Source: Dryomyza anilis (Eukaryota; Arthropoda; Insecta; Diptera; Dryomyzidae). Taken from it: 64,000 nt of DNA. The translations under genes were made by a program, and so were the position numbers. Every line of letters begins with the position of its first letter. Positions within the stretch are counted from its first letter, which is position 1. A model generated the notes under the pieces. It ran no database searches, was not told the origin of the DNA, and saw only the letters and a list, made by a program, of their open reading frames with translations. The stretch covers positions 91,950,696 through 92,014,695 of the forward strand of contig OX638132.1 of assembly GCA_951804985.1 (NCBI GenBank). The letters are read 5' to 3'. Below, piece by piece: positions 11,600 to 23,012 of this stretch.

Positions 11600-12480
11600 C
11601 AAAATTATTTAAACTCACTTCACCGAAATTCACCACATCGGAACTCACCACAGCGAAACTCACCACAGCGAATATGTCTGTACCTTTTTACGAACATATT
11701 CGTACAATTTACGAAATTATTCATACTTTAGACGATAGCATTCGTACAGTTATGAAACATAAAAACATTTTACGAATCTTTAGAAAAATACACAAAGATC
11801 TTGTTAAAAAAACTGACGATGAAAATGACGATTCATAAAAATATGAAAAATGACAAATATGTTAATTTTGAACTTTTGACACAAACTTAACTAACACAGA
11901 TCACATTATAAAACTATTTGTATTTATAACTCTCAATTAAAATAAAATGCAGCTCCAAGTTGCCATTTGACGCAACTGATTTCTATTTTTTTTACTAATT
12001 ATTCGAAAAAACTGATTCGCAAAATTCTACATATAACCTCAAAATTTACGAAATTTCCGTAATTTATTCATAAAATATAAAGCTCACTCGTAAGATATGT
12101 TTTTCTTTCGTAAATAAAATTGTAATAAATTGTAATATTACAAAAGTTTCGTAATTTAAACGAAATATTCGTAATTTGGTTGTTATTTTAATTTTACGAA
12201 TATTGATTCGTAATATATACGAATCGTTCGTAAAAAATATTTTTGGAAAAAAAATAGAAATTACAAATTTTTTGTTCGTGTATTCTACGAATTATTCGTT
12301 TATTTTACGAAATTAATAATTACGAAAAAATATTTCGTAAAATGTCCTAGAAATCATTTAGAGTGTGGGAAGAATTCTACGGGAAAGAATACTAGGGAAG
12401 AGTTCTACGGATAGGAATTTTAAGGGAGAAAATTCCACGGTATTGAATATCGCGGGCAAAAATTGTCCTTGAGAAAACGA
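11600..12480. repeat. Degenerate 'ttacgaa' repeats
   Basis: A short triplication of 'gaaactcaccacagc'-type 15-mers (about 11622-11675) leads into 700 bases in which 'ttacgaa' and 'ttcgtaa' recur in both orientations. A decayed 'gggaagaattctacg' repeat follows at 12365-12480. These are old low-complexity arrays with no gene. Confidence 0.6.
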
Positions 12481-14090
12481 AGCCACTTCTGTGGCAGAAT
12501 TATTATTCTGTTTATTTTTCTGTAATAAAATAAAAATAAATATTACAATAAAAAATCAAATGATCAAGTCCAGTGGCCTATAATTATTTATAATAAAAAC
12601 TTTCAATTTCGAAACGGTAAAATTGATAGACGCAATTTTTTTAAACGACTCCCTCCATCGATATAATGCGCAACATACTACAGAAGATGCAGATGAAATG
12701 GGCTGTCATAAAATGGCTGAGTAAAACAGGCTTCTTACGAGCGTGTTTTTGTGTTGTAAACAGCAACAATATCCTGATGATGCTGCGGCAATCCTTTAAC
12801 ATGTCTTTTATTTACATGCCTGCGGATTATTATGGCGGGCACTGAAACAGAGACTGAGACTGGAACTGAGACCGGGACCGAGACAAAGATTGAGACAATG
12901 ACAATGAATGGGTCATCGTAAACATTTTTTATTATTCAATTAACATAATAAGGACGTACAAGGACATGTGCTGGCACATGCAATGGACGGGTCTTAAGTG
13001 AGCACTTGGCACATGTCAGTGGAGCAGGACAAAAGGAACGAAGCAGCAGAGGCAGTGTAAGGAAAGCAGCAGAGAATAATAAGACGAAGCGAACGCAGGG
13101 TATAACGGCGAATAACGAATGTGTAATGAAGTGATTCGGATCCTTTTTGCAAACGCATAAAAGTGCCGACTGTTGACTGTTATTATTACTGTTCTTTCTT
13201 GTTGTTGCTGTCCGATTATTGTAGTTGTTATTATTTGTATTCCGCTGTTGCCGCTGAGAGAGGACCAAGGAACTAACCGACCGACCGAGCGACGACTTGG
13301 CGCTTTGCGTTATGACAAGTGGCGCTGCTTCCGGCGCAAGGACATTACTTCCTGTTGTTGAGTAAATCGACAAAGTTTTGCATCGTCGTTTTGCGTCTCG
13401 CAATAAGAAAAACTTGGCATAATTTGCCATTTAATATTTTCATTTTATTTTATTTATGCGGCTGTCGCAGGGTGCCAAATATACAAATAAATAAAAAAAT
13501 GAAGCAGAAAAAAGAAAAGTTAAGCGAAAAAATAAACAAATCGACGGAAACATATTGAAAACGACAGTTTTGCGCTGGCCAATATAGGCGGTTAGCGCGA
13601 GGGCAGGGGGTCTGTGATGTCCGGTTGTGTGCCTCGATAGTAGTCTGGATGTAGTATGTGTGCTTATGGCATATGGCAGGGCATAACAGAACAGAACAGA
13701 ACTCGACCTCGGATCCAACGACATTTGTAGCATTAAGAATTTTCTCATTTGTTGTTGGGAATGTGTTGCCCATTTACTTAATGGGCTCTATAACAGTCAC
13801 GCTACCAGCGGCACTTTGATGATCGATTTCGTTGTTTTCAATTTTGGCATTTTGGGTTTTTTTTTTTGTTGGTTACTTATTCAACATTTTACGTTATACA
13901 TCCGGCGCTGTTTGCCGGATTCGTTTTAAGCAAATGACACAAAATGGCGGCGTTCTCATTAGATTAGATCTTTTTTATTTCCGTTCATTAGTTTTGGGTT
14001 CATTTGTTAGACCCCAAAAAAGGAATGAGGATTTTCAGTTAGTTTAAGGGAAATTTGTATTCCTTAAAGTTTAATGCAGAATATTATCTT
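12481..14090. other. Unique island, no gene recognised
   Basis: Mixed-composition sequence with a six-base 'gagact/gagacc' run near 12846-12895 and T/GTT-rich tracts near 13190-13240. Overlapping ORFs of 80-164 codons occur on both strands, but none resembles a known domain and their composition follows simple repeats. This is candidate intron or regulatory DNA. Confidence 0.45.
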
Positions 14091-14199
14091 CATATAAAAT
14101 AAATAATTTTTAAACTGTATTTAGAAAAAATGTTCATTTTGAAACCGTAAGAAAAACCGATATACGTTTCAAAATTCAAAAATCGAAAATAAACCCTTA

Positions 14200-15690
14200 T
14201 CCAAAACCAATATAACAAATTTTCACAAATCAAAACTTCAAATAAAAAATTAAATTTTCAAATAAAAAATTCAATTTTCAACTTAAAATTCAATATTTCA
14301 CTATAAATTCAAAATTCGCTTAAAATTCAATTTTTAATTATAAATTACATTTTTACTTTAAAATACTAATAAATTGTTCACTATAAATTCATTTTTTCAC
14401 TATAAATTCAAATTTTCACTTAAAATTAAATTTTTCATTAAAAATTAAATTTTTCACTGAAAATTCAATTTTTCACTAAAAGTAAATTTTTCACTAAAAA
14501 TTAAATTTTTCATTAAAAATTAAATTTTTCATTAAAAATTCAATTTTTCACTAAAAATTCAAATTTCACTAAAAATTCAATTTTTCACTAAAAATTCAAT
14601 TTATCACTAAAAATTCAATTTTTCACTAAAAATTCAATTTTTCACTAAAAAATTCAATTTTTCATTAAAAATTCAACTTTTCACTCAAAATTCAACTTTT
14701 CACTCAAAATTCAATTTTTCACTTAAAATTCAATTTTTCACTAAAAATTCAATTTTTCACTAAAAATTCAATTTTTCACTAAAAATTCAATTTTTCACTA
14801 AAAATTCAATTTTTCACTAAAAATTCAATTTTTCACTAAAAATTCAATTTTTCACTAAAAATTCAATTTTTTCACTAAAAATTAACTTTTTCACTAAAAA
14901 TTAAATTTTCACTAAAAATTCAAATTTTCACTAAAAATTCAAATTTTAACTAAAAAATTCAAATTTTCACTAAAAATTCAAATTTTCACTAAAAATTCAA
15001 ATATTCACTAAAAATTTAAATTTTCACTAAAAATTCAAATGTTTACTAAAAATTCAAATTTTCACTAAAAATTCAAATTTTCACTAAAAATTCATATTTT
15101 CACTAAAAATTCAAATTTTCACTAAAAATTCAAATTTTCACTAAAAATTCAAATTTTCACTAAAAATTCAAATTTTCACTAAAAATTCAAATTTTCACTA
15201 AAAATTCAAATTTTCACTAAAAATTCAAATTTTCACTAAAAAATCAAATTTTATCTAAAAATTCAAATTTTCACTAAAAATTCAAATTTTCACTAAAAAT
15301 TCAAATTTTCACTAAAAATTTAAGTTTTCACTAAAAATTCAAAATTTCACTAAAAATTCAATTTTTCACTAAAAAATTCAAATGTTCACTAAAAATTCAA
15401 ATTTTCACTAAAAATTCAAATTTTCACTAAAAAAATTCAAATTTTCACTAAAAATTAAATTTTTCACTTAAAATTTAATTTATCACTAAAAATTCAATTT
15501 TCACTAAAAATTCAACACTAAAAAATTCAATGTTTCGCTTAAAATTAAATTTTTTATTAAAATTAAATTTTTCACTAAAAATTTAGTTTTTTATTAAAAG
15601 TTAAAATTATCACTAAAAATTTAGTTTTTAACTAAAAATTAAATTTTTCACTAAGAATTCACTTTTTCACTTAAAATTTATATTTTTTTT
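14200..15690 (+). repeat. 19-bp minisatellite array A
   Basis: The unit 'cactaaaaattcaattttt' repeats for about 1.45 kb, clean in the middle and frayed at both edges. From about 14890 onward a variant with 'caaatttt' dominates. The same 19-bp unit, in the same orientation, forms a more uniform array at 40085-41190. Decayed units reappear at 16037-16205, beyond the insertion at 15705-16036. Confidence 0.95.
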
Positions 15691-15704
15691 TACTTCCCAA
15701 CAAA

Positions 15705-16036
15705 TCATTTAACGATAATTTTTAAATTCGATATAATAATGATAAATTTTAGATATAAAACTCAAAGTATTTGAAAATTTTATTGCGTGTTCTTTATAAT
15801 ATTTGTCAGAAAATCAAATTTTCTGAACAAATAAAATTAGTTTATCGAAAATAATTCCATTTATGCTATCATCTCGATATCTATAACGACAAAAACAACG
15901 ATATCATTTTAGATATGTTCGTTTTTATCTAAAACCCTATCGTTTTCGTATCATTATAGATTATCGAAAACGACAATTTGTGGCTATAAATGATATCGTT
16001 TCGATATCGTAAAATTATCATTTGGTTTGCTTGGTT
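15705..16036. mobile_element. Possible MITE inside the 19-bp array
   Basis: About 330 bp of non-repeat sequence interrupts the minisatellite. Its edges are imperfect inverted repeats ('caaatcatttaacgataatt' against the reverse of 'aaaattatcatttggtttg'), and the interior has mirror-like 'cgatatcg' and 'cgaaaacgac' motifs. No copy elsewhere in the window proves mobility. Confidence 0.45.
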
Positions 16037-16205
16037 AGAATTAAATATTTCACTAAATGTTCAATTTTTTCCCTAAAATTCAGTTATTAATTAAAATTTA
16101 TTTTCTCTCTAAAAGAAATATAATGTTATATTTAAAATTTAATTTTTCACAGAAAGTTTAATTTTTCCCTTAAAATTAAATTTTTCATTGAAATTTTAAT
16201 GTTCC

Positions 16206-17670
16206 ACTCAGTTCCACTATGAAAAACTTTGCTGTAATTTTTCAATTTAAAATTATGTTTAATTGAAGCAAGTGAAACATCCATTTTTTTGTTTAAAACG
16301 GTAACACACTCTCATTTTGCTCCACTTAATCGACTCGGCTACTCGGCATTAAATGAAAATGCATTAATGTAACGGAGGAGACCCTTCGAAGTCCTGTCGC
16401 ATGCAGCACCAGCTTTTCCATCTGGCCGTCCTGCCGTCTGGTCGATCGGACCGCGCGCTACTCTTTCAAAAGCATTTCGGATTGCGTTTCGCACAAGTTA
16501 TCAATGCAAACAAAAAGTTTGTAATTTAATTAACTCGCTGCAAAGGACACTCGTCCTAATGGATGATGCAGTGGCAAGGACAACGAGAACGACAACGACG
16601 ATGATGACTGTCAATGCGAGTACTGCATGCGTTTGATTTTTAATAAATTAAAAGTGAGGCTATTAAGACAAATTGCGGAGGTAGTTGCAAAAATGGGAAT
16701 AAAAACCGTAGGTGGGGGAGAAGTTTCTTCGAATACTGCGGATTACTTAGCGGTCATTTCCAGTGAAAAGGCTTTGCGAATTATGCGAATGGACTGTGAG
16801 TAACTTACTCATGATTTATGCATAAGTCACAGTTGGCAGCTCTGAAGCAAGAGTTGCACCTGCTGGTGCTGCTGCGTCCTGTGTACTGCGTTTTTAGAGT
16901 GCTTGTATGACACGATTCCACACGGCACATTTAACGAAGTGAAAAAGAATTCACTTGAAGCAGTTTTTAATTTGAGAGCGTCGTTTTTGTGACATTTACT
17001 GTGGCTGCAACATCAAAACGTCTTCGTGTCGCCGCCTGGTACTCGACGCATGGACTGACAGACGTCGCACCTTCTCCTTCAGAAGTACCTACTGTGGCAA
17101 ATTGAAAGCGAACACTTGGCAGGAGCGCAAGTACTGCGAACACCCGGCAAACACTCGGTGACTGTAAATTGAAAGACTTCATGCGAACGAGTGCAACACA
17201 TCTTCATTCATTCACCCTCACTCTCTCTCCCTCTCACTCATATGCATTCAACACACAAAACGTTTCGTGAAAAGCGGTTCCGCTCGTGCTGGCAACCTCA
17301 ACAGGCACTAGACTCCCTTCTGCGGTGTAGAGTAGAAACTTCTGCTCTTGCTCCTGCTCTTGCTCTTGTGCGACATACCACTTGAGGCTCTGACGTTTGG
17401 CGAGTGCGACGCATAATACTTTCGCGCGTCAAGCAGTTGCAGCGACGCCTATACTTAGCTGCATAAAACCAAGTATTACTGTGTCTAGTATGATCATACT
17501 TGAATCTCATACTTGTCTTTGGTATGAAAAGATGTGACTCAAATATATTTTGAATATATTTTCATAAAATCAAATGAGATAAGTTGCATATTTACATATT
17601 TAGGCCGATTCCTTTAAGGATTTACAAATTTCGGAACATAACAAAATTTGTTTCTATTAATTTTAACAAG
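16206..17670. other. Unique island, no gene recognised
   Basis: Higher-complexity sequence with CT-rich tracts near 17210-17245 and an alternating GCTCTT tract near 17342-17370. The ORFs are short and look like composition effects. No gene is recognised. Confidence 0.45.
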
Positions 17671-17686
17671 TATTAGAACCCTTGTA

Positions 17687-17993
17687 GCCGCGGTAGCTCA
17701 GTGGTTAGTGCGTTGGACTGCGAGCCGAAAGGTCCTCGGTTCAAGCCTGGACTGGGGCTAACAACATCTTTTCATAGAAACATTTTTCTATACCGCGCTA
17801 CCTCTCGGCAGTAAATGGCAAACCTACGAGAGTAAAACATTGCCTATGAAAAGCTCTCACCCGCCGTTCGGATTCGGCAATAAACTGTAGGTCCCACCAC
17901 TTTGAGTACAAATATAACACGCACAGCTCGAAATGGTGAGAGAGCTCGGCCTAAGTTCTTATAGGACTGTAGTGCCAAACAATTATTATTATT
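17687..17993 (+). mobile_element. tRNA-derived SINE family 1, full length
   Basis: The head is tRNA-like with a Pol III A box ('tagctcagtgg') and B box ('ggttcaagcct'). An unrelated body of about 230 bp follows, ending in an (ATT)n tail. A 13-bp target duplication, 'tattagaaccctt', flanks the element at 17671-17683 and 17990-18002. This shows retroposition and argues against a functional tRNA gene. A second full copy is at 23013-23318, and fragments are at 21201, 24694 and 45046. Confidence 0.92.
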
Positions 17994-18002
17994 AGAACCC
18001 TT

Positions 18003-18360
18003 ATTTTAATAAGACAGAATAATAATTACAAGCAATTGAAGTTTAAATACTTAATTTAGAATTCGTTCAATTGTCATACATCCGGTTTTGAATTTTATTT
18101 TGGAAACGTTAAACTGTATGAAATAAAATCGAACCACAAAATCCATCGGTCTAAAATCCATTTTACACAAAACACACATTTTTTTCATTATTTAGATTTC
18201 TTCAATCCACCAAGACAAAATCCAAGTAAAAATTTAATTCAAATTTATCAAGCGCATAAAACTTGCATATTGAGGATATTTCGTAAATTTTAGAAATTCA
18301 AAAAACCATTAATTCACGAAGAGCGTTCGAGTCAATTTAAATTTCTTTTCGAGTCATTTT
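18003..18360. other. AT-rich spacer
   Basis: AT-rich sequence with no visible gene or repeat structure. Confidence 0.4.
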
Positions 18361-18399
18361 ATATTTTGGAATAGCTGTTTCTATCCCCAACCAATTCTG

Positions 18400-18560
18400 G
18401 GCGGCCATGTATCGGTTCACCAGGTTTCGCCCAAGACTCGGCCAAGCTTATAAGAATGTCTTGGTTCCGTAGTCTTGGCCCAAGTCTCGGCCAACCTCGA
18501 GTTTCCAAGACTTGGTTCAATAGGCTTCGTTCAAGTCTCGAGTAAACCTAAGCTACCAAG
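18400..18560. repeat. Degenerate 'caagtctcggcc' repeat
   Basis: Variants of 'cccaagtctcggccaa' and 'caagacttggtt' recur about every 30-40 bases. It is a short decayed tandem repeat. Confidence 0.55.
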
Positions 18561-18712
18561 ATACGTATAACCCTTTTGAAAACCCATATCCAACCAGATC
18601 TCCTCTGAAATAAGCAAGGGGTTAGGACAGGGAGTTTTATGGAGTCTCTAAAGATTGTAATGAAGAAGTATTTTCGAAATTGTTTGGCAATCAAAAGCTT
18701 TCAGCTGTATAA

Positions 18713-18915
18713 AGCCCAGAACAAGATGGAGTTTTCCCGGCCATGCTCCAACGGGGATCGAATCTCCTTGATATCTGCCTCTATGGCTTTACCAGGCGTG
18801 TCTCACCATAGTTACATGCGAAGAATCAAAGATAATATTCATACCTAAACCGAGTAAAGAAACTCACTAAACAACCAGCCTTATGGCTTTCCTATTGAAA
18901 ACACTGGAGCGCACC
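18713..18915 (+). pseudogene. Non-LTR retrotransposon reverse transcriptase fragment
   Basis: This is a fossil piece of a jockey-like (non-LTR) reverse transcriptase. From 18713 one frame reads SPEQDGVFPAMLQRG, which matches the family's SPGPDG...P..LQ block at the start of the RT domain. About 115 bases on, another frame (from 18829) reads IIFIPKPSKETH, then a stop at 18868-18870, then FLLKTLERT. These match the family's I(F)IPKP and LLKTLER blocks in the right order. The frame change, the stop and a deletion of the intervening 'YRPISL' block make it non-functional. Only about 70 residues of a protein usually over 800 residues long are left. The clade call is from motif memory only. Confidence 0.7.
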
Positions 18916-18934
18916 AAAAAGATTTTTGTCAGGG

Positions 18935-19170
18935 TCGAAGGAGTTTTAAAACAATTTTGCAACATATTTGAAACAGACATAGGCGGAGTTTTTATCATAA
19001 GCTGTATGTTTATGCCGTGATTCTGCTATTTAAATGCAGCCAAAATTTACGACCTGCTATACACTTCCCAAAATATTCCATTTACCTGTGTGTTTACCGG
19101 AAATATGACTGAAATATTCCTCAAAAATAACAGACATTTTGTGTCGGGGCAGGTTTTGCAATTTTGTAAA
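18935..19170 (+). repeat. Dispersed repeat, copy 1
   Basis: A segment containing 'aaacagacataggcg', 'ttcccaaaatattccattta' and 'acagacattttgtgtcgg' recurs at 30490-30735 in diverged form and in the same order. It lies directly after the RT fossil and may be a decayed retrotransposon piece, though no coding potential is seen. Confidence 0.6.
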
Positions 19171-19635
19171 ATTATAAACGGCCGATTCCCGGCATATTAA
19201 AAGCATTTTTCTAGAATATTTGGGAAATATTTCCAGAAAACTTATGCATACAAATTGATGTTGTTGGGAAATGAGTATTTTATTTTATAATCTAAAAACT
19301 CTGTATCGTGTGCAAGGCAAACGCAATAAAACAAGTCCTCTGTGTGCTGGCCTCCAGAAGTAGTCACAGTGATCGTGCAGAAAGTGTCGAGTGACTGCTA
19401 CCCCTTAACGTAGTCCAAATCGTCGCGTTCAGCGACTACCTAGTTGACTTTATACAAAGCGCTGTTGCTGCACTAAGTAAACTTTAAGGTGTTTGTCAAG
19501 CGCCGCCATGTACCGTCAAGCACCGCACACACACATAGTGGCCACATGCGGCACCACAACAATTTGCAGTTGAGACAACGTTTGAAGCACAAGTCATATT
19601 CGTAATAATTGTAGTTTAGTGTAGGTCATGAGGCA
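19171..19635. other. Unique island, no gene recognised
   Basis: Higher-complexity sequence of mixed composition that leads into the CTACTTTTT tract. No gene or repeat structure is visible. Confidence 0.4.
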
Positions 19636-19639
19636 GTGA

Positions 19640-20210
19640 ATTTGTCTACCATAATGTTACTACCATTTCTACTACTCTTTCTGCTACTTTTTCTACTGAA
19701 TTTTTCAATACTTTTTTTACTATTTTTTTTACTACTTTTTTACTACTTTCTGTACTACTTTTCTACTCTTGTCCACTACTTTTTCTACTACGTTTTCTAC
19801 TACATTTTCTTTACTTTTTCTACCACTTTTACTACTTCTTTGTACTACTTTTTCTACTACTTTTTCTACTACTTTTCTACTACTTTTTTACTACTTTTTC
19901 TACTACTTTTTCTACTACTTTATCTACTACTTTTTACTACTTTTCTACTACTTTTTTACTACGTTTTCTACTACTTTTTGACTACGTTTTCTGCATCTTC
20001 TTTTATTACATTTTTACCACTTCTTCTACTTTTTCTACTACTTTTTTCTTTTTTCTCCTACTTTTTCTACTACATTTCTACTACTTTTTCTATTACTTTT
20101 TCTTCTACGTTTTCTACTGCTTTTTATGCTACAATTTATCTTACTATTTTCTACTACAATTTTCAAAACTACTACAACTTCATTCACCTTCGACTACAAC
20201 TCTCTTAAAT
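19640..20210 (+). repeat. CTACTTTTT-type simple repeat
   Basis: A pyrimidine-rich imperfect repeat of 'ctactttttctactac' lasting about 570 bases. It opens a 190-codon frame of Leu/Phe/Thr/Tyr-rich low-complexity sequence, which is a by-product of the repeat and not a gene. Confidence 0.85.
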
Positions 20211-20219
20211 AATACTCAT

Positions 20220-21200
20220 TCGACAACTACTCTCCCACCATTGGCATAACGCCCTCGCGCCAGAAGATGCCACTCGTTGCATATGCGACGACATGCAAAA
20301 TAGCACCCGTTGTAGTCGCGGCGGCTGCAACTTGGTTCTATAGGGGCTGCCGCATTAAATTTGCATACGAAATGCCATTGTTGTCACTGGTTTCGTACGT
20401 TCGGTTGCAATTCATATTCTCCGCCAGTCAGGCAGCCACAGTCGCAGCCACAACCAGAGCCAGCACCAGAGCCCCTGAAGCAGTAGCTGCAGCAGTAGCA
20501 GCTTCTGGCAGTCGCTATAAAATGCAGATACTTATACGCTCGTAATAATCAAATGCATGGATGGCAGCCGAATTTAGTGACGTTGTTACAAGCACTTCCG
20601 GAGACAGTTATCTGCACACAGACACATAGACTCACACACAAACACATACACATAGCACTCTTACTCACACATGACTCTGTGATTTAGGTTTATCGCACTT
20701 TAAAGTGCTGCCACTGAAATCCGGCCCGGTCTGGTTCTACCCAACGCAATCGTCGCCTGACATTGGCTGCACGTGCAACACACTCTACATGCTGCGACTA
20801 CCTCTTTTTCCTCAATCTCTGTGTCTCTGTCTCTATTCATTCTGGCTTAAATCGAAAACAGTCAACGTTTAGAGTGCGTTATTAAACTGAACCGCTTCAA
20901 ATCAGTTGACGCACTCGAATGGCGAATTTTCGGTTCTTAAGGTTTGGTCCGTCGAGGAGCCACTGCACTGGTCGACATCATAATTTATGAGCAGCACAGT
21001 TTAAAAGTTAAGCCCAAGGCAGCTCAAATTTAAACTGTTTATTGCAGTCTATGAGTATAGTCTTTGGAATGTTTATGGATTGTTATTGCGTTTAACTTGA
21101 GGAGGTTGATTAAAGTTTAGAATATAAGATCTATAAATATATTTTGTTAGGATCAAGACATTTTAGAAATAGTTTTTTACAAATGATTTTGGGTAGACAA
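20220..21200. other. Unique island, no gene recognised
   Basis: Mixed-composition sequence with CAG/GCC-rich interrupted runs near 20430-20505 and CA-rich tracts near 20620-20660. A TATAAAA-like motif at 20516 stands alone, with no ORF or other promoter evidence. No gene is called. Confidence 0.4.
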
Positions 21201-21294
21201 TTTGAGTACAAATATAACACGCACAGCTCAAAATGTTGAGAAAGCTCAGCCTAAGTTCTTATAGAACTGTAGTGCCAAACTATTATTATTATTA
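21201..21294 (+). mobile_element. SINE family 1, 3' fragment
   Basis: It matches the last 95 bases of the SINE at 17687-17993 ('gagtacaaatataacacgc' through 'agtgccaaac'), including the (ATT)n tail. The tRNA head is missing, as in a 5'-truncated insertion. Confidence 0.85.
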
Positions 21295-21439
21295 TGAATA
21301 CACTAAATGACATATTGTTGAATGCATTCATTATATATAGTGAAGAACAAAATATTCAATACAATGAATTTGAATCGTTCGTCATATTGATGAACATAAT
21401 CATAATATCTATGAAAATTTTAAATTTTGTTTGTAAATT

Positions 21440-21785
21440 ATTTATAATATTTATGAATATAATATTCAATATGATGAATATAATATTCAATGTGATGAAT
21501 ATAATATTCAATATGATAAATATATAATATTCAATATGATGAATATAATATTCAATATGATGAATGTAATATTCAATATGATGAATATAATATTCAATAT
21601 GATGAATATAATATTCAATATGATAAATATATAATATTCAATATGATGAATATAATATTCAATATGATGAATATAATATTCAATATGATGAATATAATAT
21701 TCATAATATGATGAATATAATGTTCAATATGATGTATATTATATTCAATATTATGAATATAATATTCAATATGATGAATTGATGA
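21440..21785 (+). repeat. 21-bp tandem array
   Basis: The unit 'gatgaatataatattcaat' plus 'at' (21 bp) repeats about 16 times with few changes. The unit holds a near-palindrome, 'aatataatatt'. The array begins some 150 bases after a SINE tail and grades from diverged 'atgaacataat' copies. Confidence 0.9.
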
Positions 21786-22014
21786 CTAATATTTTTTTTT
21801 CGATGATGGACATTGTTTTTTTTTTAATTTAAAAAAAAAAATGTTTTAAGAAAATAATTCGAAAAAAATGTCTTTAATAAAATATTGTTGGATTAAAAAA
21901 AAAAAAAATCCTATATTTTTTTTCCAAAAAATTATTATCAAAATTTTTTTATTTTTTTTTAAACCAAATTTAACAGAAATTAAAATATATTATTTTTAAA
22001 TTTTTTTTTTTTGA
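21786..22014. repeat. A/T homopolymer-rich tract
   Basis: Runs of A or T up to 12 bases long alternate for about 230 bases. No other structure is visible. Confidence 0.6.
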
Positions 22015-22282
22015 ATCGTCGTTGTAGAACGAAAAGTCGCCAAATACATTTTTATGAAAAACTTAAATTTCGAGTTTGTTAATTAATATTATATTTAATA
22101 TTATATATTGATTCATTTTTTTTTGTAGAAATATCAATTGATAGATTTATATTTTCATATCATGTGGTAAAAAAAAAATTAAATCATCGATTAAAAATTG
22201 ACAGATATATAAAGATTTAGGTAAATGAATATTTGGCATTTTGAAAATGTATTTGGTGACTTTTCGTTCTACAACGACGATA
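22015..22282. mobile_element. ATCGTCG-family MITE, copy 2
   Basis: It starts 'atcgtcgttgtagaacgaaa' and ends with the exact reverse of the same motif. The inverted repeats run about 40 bases into each end. It shares ends and interior motifs ('atttggcattttgaaaat') with the copy at 10094-10348, here in the opposite orientation. It has no ORF. Confidence 0.88.
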
Positions 22283-23012
22283 TATAGGTATATACTTTTT
22301 ATTAATAAAAATTTGTAATTCTAAATAAATATACTACAAAATATTTTACTAATTTATGCACGTCGAGCAAGCATTATATAAGAAAAAACAAACAAGATTT
22401 ACTTGAGAACTGATAAGCAACAAATGAACGAAAAATTAATATTTTGTTTAAAATTTGGTTTGGTGAAGAGCATTCTTTAGTATGATGTACATATATGTTG
22501 AATATGTTGTTCATTAATATGATGAAACGTATGCTTCATCATACTAAAAAACACTTTTTCGACAGTTACCAAGCGTTCATCATATTTATGATGGCATTTA
22601 TAACAGTGATGTCGTTAGTCATAAATATTAGGAATGGTTCCTCAATAAAGTGAATCATGATTTGAAGAACGGAATTCTTCAAAATGATGTACATTTTTTT
22701 CTGTTTAGGCTGCAGAAATGAATTGAAGTTCTTTCACTATTACAAGTTTTCTGTTATTTTCAAGATTCGTAAATCCTGGTGTCTCTGAACCACTATAAAA
22801 CGTAACTGCATTAAATTTTCTTTTATAGTGGAATTAGACCGACCATACCTGTCACAAGTTATCTATGCAAATACTATCAAAATTTCCTATGTCGTAGTAG
22901 AAACTGAGCTAGAGTTATTATCGGAAAACGATCATTGTATGTTTACCTTGTTAAAACCCGAAAATTTACATGAAGAACATAATCTGTTCATGATTTGGTA
23001 TTCCATAATAGG
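22283..23012. other. AT-rich spacer
   Basis: Contains imperfect inverted 'tttagtatgatg' and 'catcatactaaa' motifs (22477-22548). A segment at about 22725-22835 is echoed in diverged form at 31767-31870. No gene is seen. Confidence 0.45.

Noticed and set aside
12936..13430. 164-codon minus-strand ORF
   Set aside because: It has an Asn/Thr-rich middle from a GTT tract, overlaps other ORFs on both strands and resembles no known family.
14200..15690. CRISPR-like array
   Set aside because: The 19-bp units are directly adjacent with no unique spacers, and the DNA is that of an insect. It is a minisatellite.
17687..17760. tRNA gene
   Set aside because: The tRNA-like head is continuous with a SINE body, an (ATT)n tail and target duplications, and the same unit recurs at 23013.
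19636..20208. 190-codon ORF rich in Phe, Leu, Thr and Tyr
   Set aside because: The frame is open only because the CTACTTTTT repeat rarely makes stops. The composition is that of the repeat.
20510..20545. TATAAAA motif as a core promoter
   Set aside because: A single TATA-like word in AT-rich DNA, without an initiator, transcript or ORF, is expected by chance.
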